A stretch of DNA of 64,000 nucleotides from Leptidea sinapis (Eukaryota > Arthropoda > Insecta > Lepidoptera > Pieridae), in contig NC_066276.1 in assembly GCF_905404315.1 (NCBI RefSeq), positions 13,658,001 to 13,722,000 of the forward strand, read 5' to 3'. Positions 27,301-36,300 of the stretch are shown one piece after another. The position numbers and the translations under genes were made by a program. Each line of letters starts with the position of its first letter. The first letter of the stretch is position 1. The notes under the pieces were generated by a model. That model was given only the letters and a program-made list of their open reading frames with translations, did no database searches and was not told the DNA's origin.

Positions 27301-30300
27301 TTACAATTAAAATTTTTTACATTTAATTTTGGAATCTGTCATTTTTATAGTTATCACCGATTTTTCTAATTTTGGCGCCAATACTATGATATAATATTAA
27401 AATGGAGTGATAAGGAGAACCGAATCGCTGTGATTGCATTGCAAATGCAATTTTTAAATCTCTCCATGCGCTTGGTGTTAGAAAAATGTTTGTGTCCGGT
27501 ACACAAACTTTTTTTTAATACATACAAATACACTGTAAGATTAATAAATGTTATATGCAATAGAAATTTGTTTTTTCTTTGTTTCAGTATTTATAGAAAG
27601 ACTAGGTATAAGTAGTGCTCGGCGCTTGCACAGTACCTACTGCTTGGCGGCAGAAAAAGACGCTGCTGTTTATCTAGCTGTGTAGCCGGCCAAACATTGC
27701 TACTCATACTGATACATTATCGTGTATAGATTATATTATTTTATACCAAACGACGCGCTGTGTGCCCCGGCTATCAGCAGAGCGCACCGTGACATCAGCC
27801 CGCCTATCTCTTACGAGCACGCAATGCTACAAAAATATAAATTATCAATGATAAATAGCAGTAAACAATTGGCTGATTTGATAAGTGTTGCAATCTAAAC
27901 CATTCAAAGCTTTATAGAAGACAGATACCCGTTTGTACGAATCAATTAGAATCGAGTTAGGTTGAGCCGGTCTTAAATCACAAAAGATACTCGTACATCG
28001 GTAGAAATAGGTGACATACCGCCAGTCGCAAAAAGCATCCTTAAAGTTAATGTTTCATTAAATATAATACCGTTGCTTTCTTTTTGACAGTCAAAGATAT
28101 ATACAGTGATATAAAGAAACATTAACTTTAAATATGCTTTCTGCAGCTGGCGGTTAGTCAGTGAAAAATGAATTGAACGAAGTGGGCACAGCCCATGGCT
28201 CAAATTTAGGCCCAACCGAGTACCTACTTAGTTTTACTTTGCATGTGCAGTACTTTGAGGGCGTATCTTTATACCAGTTTGCAGACGATATTTGTTTATT
28301 AGGTGCTCGTAAAAATCTAGAGAAACCACAGCAAATAACGCAACGTAACGTTGACCTGTATGTAAATGGGTGCATGATGTCGAACTTGTTCTAAACGCAT
28401 CAAGAACTAAAATGCATCACCTACCTAGTTCACGTAACCAGTCAACGTTCCGTGCAAACATTTTTGCTCATAAGACACAAACCACCACTGTCTCCATCAA
28501 AGTCAAATAAATAATTATTGTTTCGATTGGGGGTCTCACCCTGTCATAAAGGCATAAAAGGCATTTATTTTCTAAAAATCGATTCGTTTAGAATTCTTTT
28601 TGATGTCACATTTAATACTACTACCGCTTCGGACACAAATGACGCTCTGAGAGAGAAGAAGCTACGCAAGAAACTCTCCCAGCATTCTTTTTTTGCGCTC
28701 TTTTTAATAAAATATACAATATTGTACTGTCCATTGCTATTGCTATAAAATAATCATAATCAAGACCCAGGCTGACCGATCACTTGCTATTTTATTATAG
28801 GTAATTTATTTATATTCAGCTGTCGTTTACGACAGAGTCCTTCTCATTCAAAAATTTAAATTTATATATAGGTAATGCCTGAACATTGGCTGGGACTTTT
28901 ATTGTAAAAGTGTATACATTTACCCTTTAAGCATTTATGTATCTTATGAAGCCTACTACAATTAGTTCAAGCAATCTCTTATTTCTAGTGGTATAATAAT
29001 GAAAATCACTATTAAGAGCAAAAAGGTGACGATTTTTGTGAACGTATCTATATTAAATTTTCATAACAAAGAAAAGTCATAATTTTTATTTCTTTAATTT
29101 TTTCTTTGAGTGACTGTCTATAACCAAGCTGATGTATAGCACGAACAGCTCTCTTCTGCAGAGCAAACACTATATCAGTGTCAGCAGCATGACCCCACAG
29201 GAAAATACCGTACGCTGTGAAAATAACTGAACTACACTAATCTAGGGGTAGCAACATTCGTGTATGACAATGTCTGCGCAAGACAACATCAACACTGGGC
29301 GTTTTAATATAAATATTTTATAAGTTATCCTGTAGAAATTAGGGTTGTCTATGTTGTCTTTACCAGACTCAACAACTAATTACTGCTTGAGTAGTTACGG
29401 TTTACTTATAACAGATACATCGAGTACATTTACAAATTAGAGATTCAAAAATATTCAAAAACTGTAGTAGCAAGTGTAAGCAAGTAATGCATATATTATA
29501 AGCAAGAATTACAAATATAAGGAAATTGTTTGTAATCTGTAGAATTGAAATGTGTACAACACGGACTAGTAAAAAAAGAAGGACACCTTCAAGCTGGTGT
29601 GTGTGTGGTTACGAGGGATATCAGTATCACAATTTTTTCTCCCTTAATTACTCATATATGGCCACAATTACTTTTGATGTTCCGTAGTATTGTTGCCGCC
29701 TTTACGAACCGCAGTATCTTCATGACGCGAGTATTACGAACGGCCAAGATGGTGTTACGCTGGAGTATGATAGTGGACACCGCGGCAGGGGCTGGCCGTG
29801 GCCTCATCGCGAGCCACACCGACCTTAATATTGAAGACGACGTACCGCGGGGCCCGCAGTGAAAGTTGTACAACAACAAAGTAACGGTGAGCGGCGAGCG
29901 AGCACCCCGTGACCCGCAGGTCCACCTCGCAGCTCGCGACATGTGGGTGGAGCTAGCCATTGTGCTAGTCACATGTTCTAAGCCGCCCCTTCCGTGTCTT
30001 CAAGCTCACAACGCCATTTCCTTCCGGAAACGTACCAGTATTTAAAACAATTAAAAAAAAAATCAAACTTCAATGGCTTTCAAAATTATGTCGTTGGGCT
30101 GACTTGTAGCTGAGGGGTTTGTCAGATTTAAGAATTATAAAAAAAGTATACCATCGCGCTAATTTGGGCGTTGCAGTGGCCGATGTGATTCTACAGTGCA
30201 TGGATATTTTCATACCGAACGGTGGCAGATCACACACAGCCCTGGTTCGATGCGTCAGTTGAAGCAGCAGCTGACTGTAAAAAACAATGTATCGCGGCGC

Positions 30301-33300
30301 TGGGCACAAAGGATCTGAACTACAAAGTTCTAAAGAGAAAATATAACTGAGCCTCCAGATTCTTCAAGCAGCTAATCGCCCGTGCGTAATCTAAGCATAG
30401 GCGAGCAGCTTTCAAGTTACTCGACTCCAACACTCAAGTTCTGGGCGTTGTGGAAAGCTGCTCTTGGTAACGAATCGAACGAGCCGTGCCTACCGCCGCT
30501 GCACGTGAGGGATGACATCCTGGCACATACGGCACAAGAGAAAGCGGATATTTAGTGCACTCGTTTTGCCTCCAATTCAAGTCTTGACGACGACGGAAAT
30601 ACACCGCCGAATAATAAAGCGCCGCTGTCAGAGCTTTATGCCGGAAGTACAGTTAGACAGTAAACTGTTAGACGAGTTTTCCGTACACGTAAAGAAATCG
30701 AGCGGGCCGGATGGCATTTCTTCGTGCTCGGAACGCATGCGCCTGATTTGACGCCGGTGCTAACGCGTTTATTCCAGCGCTCACATTCATAAAGCGTAGT
30801 TCCGGCCTCATGGAAGTCAGCCCTTGTCCATACGATCCAAAAAAAAGGAGATAGTTCGGACTAGGAAATATGCGTCGACCGCTTCCTGGCCCGGACCGGT
30901 CTTATACGGCGGCTGACGCGTACGATTCGTTTCCCATAGTTCAATTATAGCGGAAACCGGCACCCTACCTATTTATGAATTATTATGAAAACTATAAAAA
31001 GCTCATATATATTAATAGTTAGCCCGAGCAGTTCAAACCTTTATCTAGGCATTTGTATGACTACAGCTGCTGCTAAAGTAACAAAGGAATGCTACTGGAA
31101 ACATACTGGTGTTCAGTTCACTACTGATCGGAGTCAAGTTGCCCATCAGGATAATTTGGTGGAGCTCACATGAAAATAATAGTAATAATTGTTATCAAAT
31201 TGAGTAGTTAAGGACCTTGCGATAACATTCAATGTTGGGTATCTGCACACACATATCGCCCTGTGTCGACGGAGAGCGTTATCTCTTATTATATCTTGCA
31301 CACCTGATTAGTTGGTGAGCCGCAAACAGCAACGGTGGTTACGTAGGTGTGAACTCCGTGTCGCGCTCGTCTTGCCGTGGCTACTACACTTATCTGATTA
31401 CCTTACCACTGATCTGCACAGCCTGTTTATTGAAGTTGTGTAAAGGGAATACAGTAGTGTAATATGAAGAGGTTCAAGAAGTGCAGTACAATACTGTAAC
31501 TCTTAATTCGTTAAGGTCCTGTCATGGATTCATTATTTTGAATAAAAAATTTCGAGTTTTACGTTTTTGAGGTTATTTCTAATAATCCTCGGTGCGATAC
31601 ATCAGAGTAAAACATTTTCACATGACAGCCAATGATATCATAGTAATAAAAGAGGTAGATATGTCACTAGCGTGCCGAAAATCAATCGCCTAAATGGAGT
31701 CAATTGGTTCCTTTGGTCGTAGTCGCTGTCTCGATACGAAAATGGTACGCACGCGTTTTTTGTTGACAGAATTGCTTACAATTTGATATAGGTACACCAT
31801 TAAAATGCCGTCTTGTGTTATGGAAAGATGCAGTAATTACGAAAGTAAAAAGAAATCATAGATTTACATACCACAGTTAAGAAATCATGAATTATAACAG
31901 TTTATTTGATTTCATTAATTCTCTAACAAAATAAATATGACGCCATGACATCGCCGATCGCCGCCAAGCCGAGTCAAGCCGAATGCCACAACGTGACTCG
32001 AGTCTCGAGTGCGGACAAAGATTAACGAACAGAAATGGCGAAATATTGATGCGGTCTGTTTCGGGATGATCGAGGTAGTATATTTTAGGAAATGATGTAA
32101 AAAAAGCGTTGTTCCAGTGAATGTTATACGAAATGGGTTTCCACGGAAGACCAGCGTTGTGGATACTTTCGAAACCACAACTATGCTGAGTTAGGGGCCC
32201 ATTGGCGTCATTAGATCATAATTAGATAAGTATAACTTTAAGAACTATTATCAGAATGTATAATGACGTCAATAAACATTTTTTCTTTCTTTCTTTCTTT
32301 CAAATGTAATAATAAAAAAGTGCGTATATAGGTAGCTGAACTATCAAACTACAAAAACAAGTTTTAGGGTAGGTAGCGGACGGAGACAGTGAGTGATATT
32401 TGCTTACGTAGGAGTTTTTTCAGTAACACTGTCCCTTTCGGTATATCCCTTGCTAATTGCAGAAGAATCAATGGATCATTTTATTCTTCTCCTATTATCT
32501 TATTGTAATAAACCCTCAACAAAAAGACATTCATCAATAATATAAGATACAAAAAATAATAATTGTAAACTTAAAACTTTTTGGGAGCCGTCGTTAGTAA
32601 AATTGTAAATATGGGAGCCTTACTGTAAATAAATTTCGTTTTTGTTTTGTTATGTCTGTATGGTTTTCATTATTATATGTATAAATAATTGATATCATTA
32701 ATGTGGCTATATATTATAATCAATATTTAATTAGTTTTTTATAAAATCAATGACACTTTATCTACCTAATTTCAATGCAGTTTTACAACTTTATAACTTT
32801 TACTACATGAACTCATGAATGAATCGTATTTTAGGCATAAATCACGGAGTACGGTAAAAAATCATAACTAATGGATGATTCTGTATTTATCTATTTAAAT
32901 ACGAAGCAATTAGCAAATTAAATTTATCTCTTCGCTGGCGATAATTGCTTTTACTATCCTTCTTTGACGTGTAATCGTAATGTAGTGTGCTAATGCAATG
33001 TTAAATTATTCATGCGTGCGTTAATGTATCATTTATAAACACCGAATGTTGTCTAGGTAACCTAACTATACTTTTAATATCATTGATGATAGCTAGAATA
33101 TTCTAAATTAAAAACCTGCTCAACATTGTATTGTTGGTTTTGAAAGTAAAGTTGAATATAAGAGTATTTTTTTTAAATGGATTAAGGCGTGGAGCTGACG
33201 CAGCAAAAAAACTCTCAACGGCTAATGAACGTTTTTTCGTTTAAAAGTTTGGAGGATCAGTTACTAAGGTTTGCACTGCGCTTCCCTGGAGCGTTAAAAG

Positions 33301-36300
33301 AATAGAAGAATCCTGGTTCAACGTTTTCGTAAGAGCCCACTAAGGGCTTTTCGAGGCGGGAGAGTCACGCTGCCGACCTATGACGACAGCATGAACGGCC
33401 CAGACTCAAGCGGATAAGAAGCACGTTCGCCCAGACAACAGCTGTGAAGCTAGTCTAACTACTAAAGTCAAAGTCTAACTACCAAAAAAACCTAAAACTA
33501 AACACTAAAAACTCAATTTGTCGTATCAACTTAATTCGACAACACTTCCTGCGTTTGCCTCCACTTTATGCCTAACCCGATTAGGAATACTGGGTCTCGA
33601 AATCTCAAGCAATGAAGAATGTTCACTCATTATGATTCTTATTTCGAGTTTCGACCAGCCGCATTTGCGAACGGTGCTCATTACGTGTGACGTCATAAGT
33701 CAAAACTCGCGCACAAGCGCACTTGTATGAAATGTTTAATTTAAATACAAGAAAGCAATATTGTGTTGTGCCGAAATGTAATAGCACATGGTATTTTTTG
33801 TTTTTTGTATTGTGTTAAAGTTTCAAGCGATTTCGCATTTCCATTAACATTTCATTGACAATAATTCTGGAAGTGTTCCGAAGATTAGCTACTTAAAAGA
33901 AATTTTGAGTTTGGCTGGGAGGCATTGACATAGAATAAACCACTGCACTCACCTATTAAAAAGTAGTCAAAAAATGTCAGCGGCGTTGTATATATGGGTA
34001 CACATTAACGTGTGTACAGATAACATTTAAACATTCATTAAAATTAACACCTTATTAGGTGGCAGTAATGTTCAAAGTTCACAAGAACACGAGGCAAGAA
34101 CAATTTGTTGTAGCAATTGAGATTAAAATTAATTAATTATTTAGCAAAATTATTAAAAACGTCAAATTAGTTACACAATTCTGTTAATTTTTAACAGGGC
34201 ACTTACCTGAAATACGACACTCAATCCTTTTTAAGTTTGGATAAACTGCTATTTGGACAGTTTTTCACTGAAAACTTACGGCCGTTCCCAATATACTATC
34301 TACAGATAGAGATAAATTACTACCTTCTACTGTCAGTAATTAGCTGTCAATAATCTGAAGCTGTCCCAATATACCCGATAAGTCATTCATATCGCCTTAT
34401 ATTGGGACGCATGAATTGCAATTTCCATACAAACTTCAATCGCTGGTAAGCTATACGTCGTCCCATTGACAGACAGCCTGTACGGATAAGGTGAGTTACC
34501 GTCGGTAAGTTTATTGGGACAGAAAAATCAATGATAGTTACGATTTTTATCTCAAGTAAGCGATAGACTGAATATTGGGAGCGGCCGCTAGCCATTGAGT
34601 GGCGTTGTATTAAAAGCCACAACTGAACGAAAACTCTGCCTAATGGACGCGTAGACAGAGTTTTGCTTCAAATCATTTTTCAGCGTGATTGAGTCTCGTT
34701 TTTCAATGCTGGGATGTAATAATGTCGACCTTGCACCTTCTGATTTCCACCTGTTTCTGCCACTTTATAATTTATTTGGCAGTGTCAGGATAATATTATG
34801 CAAGTTGTGTAAAAACTACTTGTCATGTTTTTTTTGTTCAGAAGTCCTAAAATTTCTATAGCAATGGGGCACTAACTAACTAAAAATCACAAACAGAATG
34901 GCACATATCCCTCGCTTGTGTAAAGCAAATAATAAATTCAGTTTGATAATTGATATAAATATTGATTCCCCTAAAACTATTTGTAAATTAGTTATCAGAA
35001 ATCTAGTCAGCCAGTCATGAGTGTGATTACTTTGCTATGTTAGTTATAATGTAGGTAATATATTTAAATTTTAGATTGCTATATTTTATTAGATATTTAC
35101 TTAGCTTAGATTTACATTTTTGTTATATTCAGTTGTAATTAAAACACTAATTATTTGTTTCCCTAATGTTCCTTAAAATAATTCTCAATTGGTTATTGTA
35201 TGCAGACTTTCAAATTATTTTTGTATAATTCTTTTTTCTTTTTTTTGGCTTTAGTTTTTAACTCACTTTTCGATTTATAAAGTAGTGATAAGCGAAATTA
35301 GAATGCATTGTTTACCTTTAAACAATTTTGCATACCCTGTGCATGTAATTTTACTTGCCAATAGTTTAAGAAATATTTTAATGTAAAATCGGTGGTAGAC
35401 CAATAAATAAATAAATAAAAGTATGTACCTAAATAAACTTAAAAAAAAGGGTTGAAACAATACCTTCCATTAAAAATGTGATGAAACTTTTTTTCCCAAC
35501 CTATTATATCAAATTGTCATTACTCTAGTAATTATTTTCTTTGGTTCTTATGTTATAATTTAATTGCAAAATTAAATATGATGAAGCTTTCGGTGAGACT
35601 GTACTTTCCCTGGGGCGTAAAAAGATTAGGGGAGTCCCAGGCCCATGGGTGTCATAAGAGGCGACTAAGGGCTTTTTAGAAGTGGGAGAGTCACGCTGCC
35701 AACTTATGAAGTTAGCACAATCGGGCCAGACTCGTCCAAGTTAATTACCATACTCGTACAGCACAATCGGGCCAGACTCTAGTGTTGCAAGAGATTGTGG
35801 GTGGCAGTGATCACTTAACAACAGGTGACCCGTACTCTCGTTTGTCCTCCTATTCCATAAAAAAAAGACTAAACAAGATTAAATAGGCATGGTTATATGT
35901 CTCTCCCATAGTGTGTCCCATATTATAGAAATAAACATCTTGACTGTTGCCTATATGTATGTATGTAAATAGGCACAAAAGTAAATTGTATTTTCAATCA
36001 AAAGATGTATGTTTTAAAAGTGGTTTATGAAGAATTGATTAATAATTTCAAAAAGGCTTTTATTAAAAGATTATTAGTGATTTAGTTTATAGGGAATGTC
36101 TATGTTGTGGTTCCTATGGTGTGATAATGCATAACAGATTATTTCAAGCTAAAATGTGTTATCAATCATAGCTTTTATATATTGAAAAGTTAATTTCTTT
36201 TTGTTGCTCTATTAATAAAAACACATCATTTATCTTTTAAATAAGGGTACAAATCAGCAAGTGGCTCACATGTATAGTAAAAACCAGCAACCCCTAGACA

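Noticed and set aside
33740..33790. Cys-rich CVVPKCNST segment as a zinc-finger gene
   Set aside because: Too short and without a continuing frame; chance cannot be excluded.
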